From Antedon mediterranea (Eukaryota; Echinodermata; Crinoidea; Comatulida; Antedonidae), in contig NC_092673.1 in NCBI RefSeq assembly GCF_964355755.1, positions 18,107,001-18,171,000 of the forward strand: a stretch of DNA of 64,000 nt, given 5' to 3'. Below the pieces are notes generated by a model that had not been told where the DNA came from, ran no database searches, and worked only from the letters and a program-made list of their open reading frames with translations. The position numbers and the translations under genes are program-made. The first letter of the stretch is position 1, and each line of letters opens with the position of its first letter. Of the stretch, positions 44,672 through 55,962 are shown piece after piece.

Positions 44672-45328
44672 AATGCATAACTAACCAATTAGTTAATGAT
44701 ATGACTAGAAACCTACTTAAACAAATTAATTTCCAAAAAATAAAAGTTACAGTTATTTGGCTAAAAAATATAATTTGTTATAAAGATAATAAATGTTTGC
44801 TAAAGTATTCTGACTATATATAGACCCTGAACCAGACCAGATCAAATGTGAGAAAACAAATTACCTATCAGAGGTCCCTGAAGCCCATTCAAATAAGACC
44901 AATTTTGACAAATATAGTCAGGGCCGTACACAGGATTTTATTTGGGTAGATGCGGATTAATATATTTTGGACCATTTTCATAATATTGAGTGAAGACGAT
45001 AAGACCCTATAAAATGTGGACCTTTTGCAATTTGGCGGGGTGGGGGGGGGGGGCCTGCGTACGACCCTGATAGTGACCCATGAAACCCAAAAAAGAGAGC
45101 ACATCAACCAGATCTAACATGGGATACCACATAAGACTAAATTAAAGTATTCATTGTGAATACCTGTTTTAACACCCACTTAGTGTATGTGTATCAGAAT
45201 GAATGACACAATTGCAGCAAATGCATAACTAACCAATTAGTTAATGATATAGAAACCTACTTAAACAAATTAATTTCAAACAAATAAAAGTTACAGTTAT
45301 TTGGCTAAAAAATATAATTTGTTATAAA
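44672..45328. repeat. Direct ~110-bp repeats flanking a MITE
   Basis: AATGCATAACTAACCAATTA through TTATTTGGCTAAAAAATATA occurs at 44672-44784 and 45220-45328, in the same orientation and nearly identical. The interval between contains the MITE at 44919. Confidence 0.75.
44919..45069. mobile_element. Short MITE with CAGGG(C/T)CGTAC ends
   Basis: The left end CAGGGCCGTACACAGGATTT and the right end, on the other strand, CAGGGTCGTACGCAGGCCCC form imperfect inverted repeats of about 17 bp. ATAGT precedes and follows as a 5-bp target duplication. A G-run of about ten lies inside. hAT-like ends; not coding. Confidence 0.6.
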
Positions 45329-45329
45329 C

Positions 45330-46063
45330 TAGAAATCTAGCTAGTCAACAGTAAAGTAAAAGATTAGGTCTCGTTAGAATACAGTGTGTGGTATTATGTT
45401 TGGACACTAAGAAAACCAAGTTTTTATGGAAAATCTTTATAGCCTAAATACTTCTGGGGAATTAGAAGGTGATCCACGCAAACTTCAGAAGTTTAGAAGA
45501 AAATAAAGTGCAAAGGCTTTGCACTAAAAAACCCTTATGACATTTTCTTTAAAGAAATTTAATTTCTTAATTGTAGAAACAAACCCATTTTGAGTAAGAA
45601 ATAGAAAAATGTGAAACTAGAGAAATAAAAGAGGATAAATTATGTTTTTAAATAATTTTTCTGTATATAACATACTCAATGTTTGACAATTTCATAGCTA
45701 AAACAATTTTTGTCAGAGATTTTTCTTATCAAAAAAAGTAATTGTTCAGTAGGAGTTGATCAGGAATTGTGTTTTATTTCGGAATCCTTTTAGCCATGTT
45801 TGTTTTTTTACTTGAGAAAAATGTTATGCAGATTTGTCAACAAGCTTACATTCAGAAAAACAAGGGGCCTGATTATTATTAATGACCTTGTGTATTTGTG
45901 TTTACTGTTTGCCTGTTTCCCCTAGATACAGCCAAACAAATCCTATCAAAATCATTATCGTCAGTTAAATATTAACTTTGTATTTAAACAAAAGATAAAT
46001 TAAATATCATCTGATTGTTTGAAATGTATAAAGGTTATAGAAATGTTTGGTTATTACTTCCAG
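45330..46063. other. Unannotated intergenic sequence
   Basis: Between the direct repeat and the satellite I see only AT-rich sequence, no exons or terminal-repeat elements. Confidence 0.5.
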
Positions 46064-46141
46064 GGCTGTTAGTCAGGGTATTTGTGTGGGGTATTGTACT
46101 ACCTTACTTTATGATCCATTTATTAATAGACTAAAATGCAC

Positions 46142-47233
46142 GGGTGTCACGAAAGCTCAGACCACGAAAGCTCAGACCCCCTAAGACCTAAGATCACGAA
46201 AGCTAAGACCCAACACCTAAGATTACAAATATTTATCTTTCGCACCTGCCTTGTATTTTAACTCCCAACAATTATTCTGAATACCACACCTTAGAATTGG
46301 CACTTTCATGAAAAAGAATCACATAAAAAGTAACAAATACATTTTTAAATTAAAGATTTTACAGACGTTTTTCTCGCACACAAAATGACTAGCCTACAGG
46401 ACAGTAGGCCTACCCCATGGGCCATGTTCAATGTTTTTGTTTCTATGGAACGTCAAAAGAGCAAAAATTATATAGAGGGCTGAAAACTCTGTGGAGTCCA
46501 TCTACAGTGTGGATGGAACAATGTAAAATTAAAATTGTAATGATAATAGTATAATCATGCAAGTACGAAGAAATAAATACTGGCAAATAAATTTTAATTT
46601 AAAAATCATGATAAGTTTTTTTGTTTCGTTTTCTTTCTGTTTTTATACTTGTACTATTATTGTTGCTCTTTTGGCGCTCCATAGAAACAAAAACATTGAG
46701 CATGGGGGGGCCGAGCTCGAGGAGTTACATTGTCATTACAGTATACAAAGAAACACATCTGTAAAATCATCAATTTAAAGGATTTATTTATTTGTTATTA
46801 TGTGTTTCTCCTTCTGAAAGTACTTATAAGTCCTAATTTTAAAGTGTGGTGTTCAGGATAAAGTTAGTCAACAAATTTGGAGTCAAAATACAAGAAAGGC
46901 AGGTGCGTAAGAAAAACATCCTCTGAAGCAACACAATGGAGTAAATATATACCAACAAACAACCCGTCAAGTTTGTTTGTTGTAAAGAAAAAATATACAT
47001 TTACTCAACGGGCGAAAATAATGTGAGTTTATCTATGTTTTGCGGTAGTATTAAATTATATTTATGGTAATAAATGAAACCTACTGTGTTTAAAATTATG
47101 TATGGATAAACAAGTATTGTTTTTAAGCTGTAGTATATCTTAGTATTTGTAATCTTAGGTGTTGGGTCTTAGCTTTCGTGATCTTAGGTCTTAGGGGGTC
47201 TGAGCTTTCGTGGTCTGAGCTTTCGTGACACCC
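46142..47233 (+). mobile_element. Long-TIR transposon (MULE-like), copy 1
   Basis: Inverted termini of about 90 bp start GGGTGTCACGAAAGCTCAGA and contain CACGAAAGCT three times each. The perfect 10-bp duplication TAAAATGCAC flanks it at 46132-46141 and 47234-47243. The inside holds a second pair of inverted arms (46250-46495 against 46660-46915). 9-11-bp duplications with long TIRs are typical of Mutator-like elements. No transposase frame. Confidence 0.85.
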
Positions 47234-49794
47234 TAAAATGCACTGCTTCCCCAGGGCTGTAGTGTTAGTCAGGGTATTTGTGTGGGATATTGTACTACCT
47301 TACTTTATGATCCATTTATTAATAGACTGTCACTAAAATGCACTGCTTCCCCAGGGCTATAATAGTCAGGGTATTTGTGTGGGGTATTGTACTACCTTAC
47401 TTTATGATTCATTTATTAATAGACTAAAATACACTGCTTCCCAGCAGGGCTGTTAGTCAGGGTATTTGTGTGGGGTATTGTACTACTGTACCTTACTTTA
47501 TGGTCCATTTATTAATAGACTAAAATGAATTGCTTCCCAGCAAGGCTGTTAGTCAGGGTATTTGTGTGTGGTATTGTACTACCTTACTTTATGATCCATT
47601 TATTAATAGACTAAAATGCACTGCTTCCCCAGGGCTGTTAGTCAGGGTATTTGTGTGGGGTATTGCACTACCTTACTTTATGATCCATTTATTAATAGAC
47701 GAAAATGCACTGCTTCCCCAGGGCTGTTAGACAGGGTATTTGTGTGGGGTATTGTACTACCTTACTTTATGATCCATTTATTAATAGATTAAAATGCACT
47801 GCTTCCCCAGGGCTGTTAGTCAGGGTATTTGTGTGGGGTATTGTACTACCTTACTTTATGATCCATTTATTAATAAACTAAGATGCACTGCTTTCCCAGG
47901 GCTGTTAGACAGGGTATTTGTGTGGGGTGGGGTATTGTACTACCTTACTTTATGATCCATTCATTAATAGACTAAAATGCACTGCTCCCCAGGGCTGTTA
48001 GTCAGGGTATTTGTGTGTGGTATTGTACTACCTTACTTTATGATCCATTTATTAATAGACTAAAATGCACTGCTTTCCCAGGGCTGTTAGTCAGGGTATT
48101 TGTGTGGGGTATTGTACTACCTTACTTTATGATCCATTTATTAATAAACTAAAATGCACTGCTTTCCCAGGGCTGTTAGTCAGGGTATTTGTGTGGGGTA
48201 TTGTACTACCTTACTTTATGATCCATTTATTAATAGACTAAAATGCACTGCTTCCCCAGGGCTGTTAGTCAGGGTATTTGTGTGGGGTATTGTACTACCT
48301 TACTTTATGATCCATTTATTAATAGACTAAAATGCACTGCTTCCCCAGGGCTGTTAGTCAAGGGTATTTGTGTGGGGTATTGTACTACCTTACTTTATGA
48401 TTCATTTATTAATAGACTAAAATGCACTGCTTCCCCAGGGCTATAATAGTCACTGAGGGTATTTGTGTGGGATATTGTACTACCTTACTTTATGGTCCAT
48501 TTATTAATAGACTAAAATGAATTGCTTCCCAGCAAGGCTGTTAGTCAGGGTATTTGTGTGTGGTATTGCACTACCTTACTTTATGATCCATTTATTAATA
48601 GACTAAAATGCACTGCTTCCCCAGGGCTGTTATTAGTCAGGGTATTTGTGTGGGGTATTGTACTACCTTACTTTATTATCCATTTATTAATAGACTAAAA
48701 TGCACTGCTTCCCCAGGGCTGTTAGACAGGGTATTTGTGTGGGGTGGGGTATTGTACTACCTTACTTTATGATCCATTTATTAATAGACTAAAATGCACT
48801 GCTTCCCCAGGGCTGTTAGTCAGGGTATTTGTGTGGGGTATTGTACTACCTTACTTTATGATCCATTTATTAATAGACTAAAATGCACTGCTTCCCCAGG
48901 GCTGTTAGTCAGGGTATTTGTGTGGGGTATTGTACTACCTTACTTTATGATCCATTTATTAATAGACTAAAATGCACTGCTTCCCCAGGGCTGTTAGTCA
49001 AGGGTATTTGTGTGGGGTATTGTACAGTACTACCTTACTTTATGATTCATTTATTAATAGACTAAAATGCACTGCTTCCCCAGGGCTATAATAGTCACTG
49101 AGGGTATTTGTGTGGGATATTGTACTACCTTACTTTATGGTCCATTTATTAATAGACTAAAATGAATTGTTTCCACAGGGCTGTTAGTCAGGGTATTTGT
49201 GTGGGGTATTGTACTACCTTACTTTATGATCCATTTATTAATAGACTAAAATGCACTGCTTCCCCAGGGCTGTTAGTCAGGGTATTTGTGTGGGGTATTG
49301 TACTACCTTACTTTATGATCCATTTATTAATAGACTAAAATGCACTGCTTCCCCAGGGCTGTTAGTCAAGGGTACTTGTGTGGGGTATTGTACTACCTTA
49401 CTTTATGATCCATTTATTAATAGACTAAAATGCACTGCTTCCCCAGGGCTGTTAGACAGGGTATTTGTGTGGGGTATTGCACTACCTTACTTTATGATCC
49501 ATTTATTAATAGACTAAAATGCACTGCTTTCTCAGGGCTGTTAGTCAGGGTGTTTGTGTGGGGTATTGTACTACCTTACTTTATGATCCATTTATTAATA
49601 GACTAAAATGTACTGCTTCCCCACGGCTGTTAGTCAGGGTATTTGTGTGGGGTATTGTACTACCTTACTTTATGATCCATTTATTAATAGACTAAAATGC
49701 ACTGCTTCCCCAGGGCTGTTAGTCAGGGTATTTGTGTGGGGTATTGTACTACCTTACTTTATGATCCATTTATTAATAGACTAAAATGCACTGC

Positions 49795-49976
49795 TGTAGT
49801 GTCGTACAGTTTATAAATGGGTTATTTAGTAAACACATCCTGGCAACGCCAAACTCGTGTAGAATACGCATGCGTGCAGGACACGCAGTAGTACCAAACA
49901 GGATATAATAAAAAGATAGAACTGCATTTATAGTGTCTACCGAATCGTCATTAAAGTCATCGTAAACAATATTACA
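49795..49976 (+). repeat. 5' LTR
   Basis: It starts TGTAGTGTCGTACAG and ends ATATTACA. It contains the 13-bp-longer version of the middle (GGACACGCAGTAGTAC after GCATGCGTGC) and GGATATAATAAAAAG, a plausible TATA region. Apart from that indel it is almost identical to the 3' LTR. Confidence 0.92.
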
Positions 49977-49993
49977 CTGGCGACGAGTAGGAT
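49977..49993 (+). promoter_or_regulatory. Primer-binding site region
   Basis: CTGGCGACGAGTAGGAT directly follows the 5' LTR. TGGCGACGAG is a usual start of the primer-binding region in animal gypsy elements; the tRNA was not identified. Confidence 0.6.
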
Positions 49994-50002
49994 CAAGTAA
50001 AA

Positions 50003-50455
50003 ATGGAATCCACACTGGCAAACTTCCCGAACTTCAAAATACGAAATTCCGGCGACGATGCGCAAGAATTCGAAAAATACGCAGGCCGACTCGAAAATTT
50101 TTCCACGGCTATGAACATCCGGGACGACAAGAGGAAGAGAGCACTGTTGCTTCACTATGCAGGTGAGAAGGTATACGATATTTTTGGAACTTTGCAGGCA
50201 ATATTTATGATGAGGCCAAACTAGCAATGAAAAACTACTTTGAGCCCAAGAAGAATATTCCATTCGCCATCTACACCTTCCGTCAGTTAAGCCAAAATGC
50301 CAGCGAGTCGATTGACGACTACGTCACACGCTTACGTCATGCTGCTAGGACATGCTCGTTTGCGGACGTTGATGGTGAAATAAAAATGCAAATAATATCT
50401 CACTGTTGCTCGCCAAAGCTTAGACGTGCGGCTCAACGAGATCCTACCAGTGGTG
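50003..50455 (+). pseudogene. gag, N-terminal part, frameshifted
   Basis: The ATG at 50003 opens MESTLANFPNFKI with later RKRALLLHYAGEKVYDIF. Near 50197 the frame shifts by one base and continues YDEAKLAMKNYFEPKKN, TFRQLSQNASESIDDYVTRL and SPKLRRAAQRDPT. This is the capsid-like part of a gypsy gag. The CCHC nucleocapsid part expected next is missing, replaced by unrelated sequence at 50456-51740. Confidence 0.82.
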
Positions 50456-51740
50456 GCGCCAGCGGGGGGGCTACGGGGACTCTAGCCCCCTCGTCGGGGA
50501 ACACGGGTACTTTTTGTCGGGGAATATAATATACAGTAAAAAACGTTCGCGTTCACTTCATATAGCTTCAGCGCCTAGAAAACCACGACGTTCCATTGAC
50601 CGTGAGAGTACGTCAGAGGGCTATTATGCACTTTATATGCATTCATTATTGCCAGCGATCTAACTTACTACTAAACAATAGCTAGGTACGCACTTGTCTG
50701 GCGGTATCCCTTTGTACGAATCGTTCAACTTTGGGTCGAGACGCGTGATATCAAGTTCCATCCAGGGACCAAAATGTGTAATGTAGTTATTTTCCAGGCG
50801 AAGTTTACCGACGGTTACCGAAGGGAACACGGGTACTTTTTGTCGGGGAATATAATATACAGTAAAAAGCGTTCGCGTTCACTTCGTAGCTAGCTTCAGC
50901 GCCTAGAAAGCCGCGACGTTTCATTGACCATGAGAATACGTCAGAGTGATATTATGCACTTTATATGCATTCATTATTGCCAGCGATCTAACTTACTACT
51001 AAACAATAGCTAGGTTCGCACTTGTCTCTGGCGGTATCCCTTTGTACGAATCGTTCAACGTTGGGTCGAGACGTGTGATATCATGTTCCATCCAGGGACC
51101 AAAATGTGTACTGTAGTTATTTTCCAGGCGAAGTTTACTGACGGTTACGTCGTGTACTGCGTCGACGTACGCTACACTACAGCAAAAACGAATTACGTTA
51201 ATTGTTCGTAAGTTCACCAGTTTTTTTAATTTACAAGTAACCTTCTGTACCGTGGGGCACCTAAAATAAATTTTTCATCCATTACTATAAACAAAAAAAC
51301 ATGCCATTTTTGCTTAGCCAACATCTTATTATAGCTAAGTTATTACATTTTCAATGTCCTGTATGTCATGAATTTCTCACCACTCGGAAGTCCAGATGGT
51401 ACGCACGCATACACTTGGGAGGAATAAACTTATTTCCCCGACTGAAAAAGGTCTACGCTTGCGTTTTTTAAGCCTCTAGGCCTGATGTTTCCGAAGTATA
51501 AAATGCTATAGTTTTAAACAGTTTTTTAGCTCAGCCCCAACAATAAAGCTGGTCATATTTCGAAGTACAAGAAGTGCATTTTCCGGGACCTAACATCTCT
51601 ATTTTTCAAAACATTTCTTAGCTCAGTCACAACCTTGATAGGGACTTATATATTTTGTTTCATGTTTTGAAGTATAGGCCTAATAAGTCCAATTTCCTGG
51701 ACCTCCAACTCTATTTTTCTAAATTTTCTTTGAACTTCCA
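50456..51740. repeat. Foreign block inside gag with a 326-bp tandem duplication
   Basis: It starts at a CAGTGGTGGCGCCAGCGGGG phrase that resembles the end of the MITE at 55242, and contains two successive copies (50497-50822 and 50823-51148) of a segment starting GGGAACACGGGTACTTTTTG. The following part to 51740 is AT-rich without a recognised frame. It has no gag or protease similarity, so it is an insertion or replacement. Exact limits and family are uncertain. Confidence 0.6.
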
Positions 51741-51757
51741 AAAGGGCAGTTAATGCT

Positions 51758-52850
51758 ATGAATAGCGATGATCCAAAAGCTGAATCATCAGAGGATGAGT
51801 ATTCTTTCTCGTTGAAAAATGAAACCAAAGCGAAGCTACCAAAAGCAACACTGAAGGTAAACAATGTTAGTTTACAATTGCTAATCGACAGCGGATCGAC
51901 AGTCAACATCGTGACTGAAGACGTAGCCAAAAAGCTTAAGGTGAAAATAGGTAAAACGAACACGAAGATATATCCTTATGCTGCCGACACCCCCCTTAAA
52001 GTTTTGGGTGGATTCAACGCGATGGTGGAATCGAGCAAAAAGATTGTCCTCGCGGATTTTGTTGTTGTAAAACGTGGCCCCACTCCAATTATCGGATACA
52101 TCACAGGGGTAGAGCTTGGAATCATTGACATAACATGTAGTATCCCACAACAACCCATGACGGACATAACCGCAAAATACGAGAATGTGTTCAAAGGACT
52201 GGGTAAGATGAAAGATGCAACAATCAAATTGCACATCAACCCCGACGCCAAGCCTGTTAATCAAATTCACCGCAGGATACCATTCCACCAACGCGCCGTA
52301 GTGGAAGAATGCCTTGACAGAATGCTGCAAGATGAAGTTATAGAGCCAGCACCTGGACCACACACCTGGATCAATCCGATCGTACTTGTACCCAAAAGCA
52401 ATGGTAAAACGCGAATGGTTGTGGACATGCGTGAGGCAAACAAAGCGATAGGACGCGAGAGGTACTTAACGCCAACGCTAGATGATATAATTTGCAAGCT
52501 AACAGGCGCTACCGTGTTTAGCAAAATCGACATGAACAGCGGGTACCAACAACTACTTCTGCATCCTGATTCGCGCAACATAAGTACATTCTCTACGCAC
52601 AAAGGACTGTATCATTACAAGCGATTATTTTACGGTATCAACGCTGCGCACGAGATCTTCAATGAAAAAGTCAAAAACATGCTGAGCGGAGTACAGAACC
52701 AACTCAACATAAGTGATGACATTATAATTTTTGGTAAAGACACTAAGGAACATGATGAAGCTTTAAATGCTGTATTTGAATGTTTGCGTGATTCTAATGT
52801 TACAGTAAACAAAGATAAATGTGAATTTTACAAGTCAAATATCACGTTTT
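51758..52850 (+). pseudogene. Protease and reverse transcriptase, frameshifted at the end
   Basis: The frame from 51758 carries a retropepsin block LQLLIDSGSTVNIV with the DSG active site at about residue 45, then RT blocks: RRIPFHQRAVVEECLDRML, NPIVLVPKSNGKTRMVVDMR, SKIDMNSGYQQLLLHPD, and the catalytic QLNISDDIIIFGKD. At a T-run (52845-52852) the frame slips into nonsense, and the true continuation FFGMVFSKEGISPDP is in another frame. Catalytic residues themselves are intact. Confidence 0.88.
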
Positions 52851-53480
52851 TTTGGCATGGTTTTTTCCAAGGAGGGAATTTCCCCAGATCCTAGGAAAGT
52901 TACTGCGATCAAAGCATTAAAGGCCCCAGAATGCATTACAGAATTGCGTTCCCTTTTTGGTATGGTTAATTTTCTCAGTCGGTTCATTCCAAATTATGCC
53001 ACTATTACAGCACCTATGCGTAAGTTGCTACAAAGTGACACCAAATTTGAATGGGGTGAAGAGCAAAACAAAGCTCTAGAAATGCTCAAGGATAAGCTCA
53101 ATTCTGATCGTGTTATGGCATATTTCGACCCCACACAAACCACCGATGTTTATGTAGACGCTAGTCCAGTGGGTCTAGCTGGAATCTTAATGCAAGATGA
53201 CAAAGTCGTTTTCTGTGGTAATAGGTCATTAACAGCCACTGAAAAAAGGTATTCCCAAATTGAACGGGAGGCATTGGCCATCGCATGGGCGTGCCATTAT
53301 TTTCGACTGTTTCTAGTTGGCAAACCATTTAGAGTCTTTACTGACCACAAACCGCTACTTTCACTGTTTAACAACCCACGGTCCAAACCCTCTCTCAGAA
53401 TAGAAAATTGGATACTAAGGTTGCAAATGTTTCAGTTTGAAGTACAGTATGTTTCCAAAAAGGTTCAACTAATCCTGCCG
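52851..53480 (+). pseudogene. RT connection and RNase H
   Basis: It continues in a second frame: VTAIKALKAPECITELRSLF, FLSRFIPNYATITAPM, then RNase H with TTDVYVDASPVGLAGILMQD (first Asp), EKRYSQIEREALAIAWACHY (Glu) and RVFTDHKPLLSLFNNPRSKP (Asp). Another slip near 53465 after YVSKK separates it from the integrase frame, where SNPADYMSR-type sequence follows. Confidence 0.86.
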
Positions 53481-54560
53481 ACTATATGTCACGGTACACA
53501 TTAGATAAGTGTAATGAAGTAAATAACTGTGTGACTGACAGTGCCACTGCATATGTAAATAGGTGTATTGAACAAGCTAAACCTAATGCAATGACTATTG
53601 CCGACATTCAGTTAGCAACAGAGTCTGATAAAACGATTCAATGTGTTCTTAAGTTTATGCTAAATGATAATTGGGATATGGCCAAGTTGAAGCCAGAAGA
53701 CCTAACTGATGTTGATCTAGAAGACCTCAAATCATATATGAATGTAAAAGATGAAATAATTTGTTCTGATGATGGCAAAATATTATTAAGAGGCAAAAAT
53801 ATCATTATCCCCCTTAGCTTAAGACGTAAAGTTGTTGACCTCGCTCACGAAGGGCACCAGGGGATAGTTAAGACAAAGAATTTATTGCGTTCTAAGGTCT
53901 GGTTCCCTAAGTTAGACAAACTTAGTGAAATAGTTGTAAAGGAGTGTATGTTGTGTCAGGCTGCAACTCCTCAGTCAGTACGAGCCCCACTCAAAATGTC
54001 TGGTTTACCACAAAACAGATGGGAGCAGGTTAGCATAGATTTTTGTCATGTTAACAATGAATATGTAATGGTTGTAATCGATGATTACTCACGGTTCCCT
54101 GTTGTCGAGCTCCTAACTTCAACTTCAGCAAATGCTGTGATTCCGAAAATTGACAAAATTTTCAGCATGCTAGGGGTTCCCAAGGTTGTCCGGTCAGATA
54201 ATGGCCCACCCTTCAACAGTGATGCATTTGATAAATTTTCAAAATATCTTGGTTTCCATCACAGGAAAGTAACTCCATTGTGGCCCGAGGCCAACGGTGA
54301 AGTCGAGCGCTTTATGCGCACGTTCAAGAAAGTATTATATACCTCTGAACACTGGAAACAAGACATGTACGTCTTTTTAAGAAATTATAGGGCGACCCCA
54401 CATTGTACAACGGGTGTTTCACCAGCAAAGGCCCTCTTGGGTATGGACCTTAATATTCGATTTCCATCTCTTAAAAGGGAGGAGAGTAGTAATGATGAGT
54501 CACTACGACAAACTGACAATCGAAACAAAATTAAGATGAAGCATGATGCTGAAAGAAGGA
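53481..54560 (+). pseudogene. Integrase, zinc-binding and DDE core
   Basis: The frame has the HHCC domain (LAHEGHQGIVKTKNLLRSKV and KECMLCQ) and the core: QVSIDFCHVN (first Asp), KVVRSDNGPPFNSDAF (second Asp), and WPEANGEVERFMRTFKKVLY (Glu). All three catalytic acids are present. It ends in a slip near 54555 just before the C-terminal domain. Confidence 0.9.
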
Positions 54561-54887
54561 GATGCATCAGAATGTAATCTCAACGTAGGTGACACTGTGT
54601 TAGTAAAGCAAGAAAAAAAGAACAAATTTACCACACCTTTCTGTAAAACACCTTTAATCATTGTACATAGAAATCATGATCTAATTACAGCTAAACACCC
54701 AGATGGTAATAAGATAACCAGAAACTGGTCACACTTTAAAAAGGTAAATCTGCCAAATAGGGCACATGTAAATCCAAAACCGGTTTATAATGATGATACT
54801 GTTGTAGTGGGACAAGATCCGATCCCACAACAGACACGCAGATCTTGTAGACAAGCAAGACGGCCTCAAAGGCTAGTTGAGGAATAA
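54543..54887 (+). pseudogene. Integrase C-terminal region
   Basis: In the next frame, NLNVGDTVLVKQEKKNKFTT, then FCKTPLIIVHRNHD and GNKITRNWSHFKKV are the SH3-like/GPY-F-type tail of gypsy integrases. It ends with a basic RRSCRQARRPQRLVEE stretch and TAA. It belongs to the same protein as the core but is one frameshift away. Confidence 0.82.
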
Positions 54888-55010
54888 TGCTATGCATTAG
54901 TCCAGAAAGTGAAAGCGTTAAGTTGTTTGTATATAGCAGTTAGCAGTTTGTAAAAATAAATGTTAAAACAATAACTCTTATTTCAATATCACAGTGTGCA
55001 TTTTAAATCT

Positions 55011-55023
55011 AGTAGAAGGGAGA
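55011..55023 (+). promoter_or_regulatory. Polypurine tract
   Basis: GTAGAAGGGAGA just before the TGTAGTG start of the 3' LTR, the usual site for plus-strand priming. Confidence 0.7.
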
Positions 55024-55192
55024 TGTAGTGTCGTACAGTTTATAAATGGGTTATTTAGTAAACACATCCTGGCAACGCCAAACTCGTGTAGAATACGCAT
55101 GCGTGCAGACCGAACAGGATATAATAAAAAGATAGAACTGCATTTATAGTGTCTACCGAATCGTCATTAAAGTCATCGTAAACAATATTACA
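55024..55192 (+). repeat. 3' LTR
   Basis: TGTAGTGTCGTACAG to ATATTACA, 169 bp, lacking the 13 bp present in the 5' LTR and otherwise nearly identical, which points to a fairly recent insertion. Confidence 0.92.
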
Positions 55193-55241
55193 ACTGCTTC
55201 CACAGGGCTGTTAGACAGGGTATTTGTGTGGGGTATTGTAC

Positions 55242-55867
55242 CAGTGGCGGATCTAGCGGGGGGGCGTGTGGGGCGTACGCCCCCCCCCCCCTATTTTTTA
55301 AAGATTTTTTTTTTTTTTGAAAAAAATTAAATAGATTTTAAAAACACGTATCGTTTCTACGGTCATTTTCATAGTGAAAATAGTACGTCGGAGCACATCG
55401 TCCGCTTGATCGCATTCCACCAAGCATATAGGTCGACATCCTTTGTGTACTATCAATCTCTAGCGTTACCAACGATCATTCACAGTTAAGTGTAAAAGGA
55501 GCAAGTTGATAAAAGCCACGTGGTGAGCTTGGTCGCGTCCTACTAAGCAGGTCGGCATCCTTTGTGATCGTCACTCCCGTATTGTAGAGTAGCGGTACCT
55601 CCGCTGTAAATGTAAAGATGTAAAGTGCAGGCAAGTTGTTAGCTTGCTTTGGTACCCTAGGTAAGTATCAGCTGCATGTTCCACATGTCGTAATTTGCGA
55701 GCTTTAGAGTGTTTGGTAAATGACATTATGAGATGTTTGTAAATCGTTTTAAACGACTTACAATGCGCTAGAACGCCAAAATTTTCCCCCTGGCCCCCAG
55801 CCAATGTTTGCTCGCTTCGCTCGCAAAGCTACGCCACTACTATTTCAAAATCCTGGATCCGCCCCTG
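55242..55867. mobile_element. CAG-ended MITE in the satellite
   Basis: Termini CAGTGGCGGATCTAG and, on the other strand, CAGGGGCGGATCCAG. TTGTAC flanks at 55236-55241 and 55868-55873 as a 6-bp target duplication. A long C-run lies near 55280. CAGGGGCGGAT-type ends are common in hAT-like MITEs, though hAT normally gives 8 bp. Not coding. Confidence 0.75.
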
Positions 55868-55962
55868 TTGTACTACCTTACTTTATGATCCATTTATTAA
55901 TAGACTAAAATACACTGCTTCTCCAGGGCTGTTAGTCAGGGTATTTGTGTGGGGTATTGTAC

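Larger units (their letters stand above)
49795..55192 (+). mobile_element. Ty3/gypsy LTR retrotransposon, nearly complete but frameshifted
   Basis: Two LTRs (182 and 169 bp) with TG...CA ends, a perfect 5-bp duplication ACTGC at 49790-49794 and 55193-55197, a primer-binding stretch after the 5' LTR and a purine tract before the 3' LTR. The coding order gag, protease, RT, RNase H, integrase is that of Ty3/gypsy. At least four frameshifts and a foreign block in gag make it defective. It sits inside the 89-bp satellite. Confidence 0.95.

Noticed and set aside
47530-49517. Repetitive Cys-rich open frames reading CTTLLYDPFINRLK
   Set aside because: They follow the 89-bp satellite unit and have no splice or start context. 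The frame at 57177-57443 is the same.
51646-52602. Minus-strand open frames over the protease and RT region
   Set aside because: Shadows of the gypsy coding strand.
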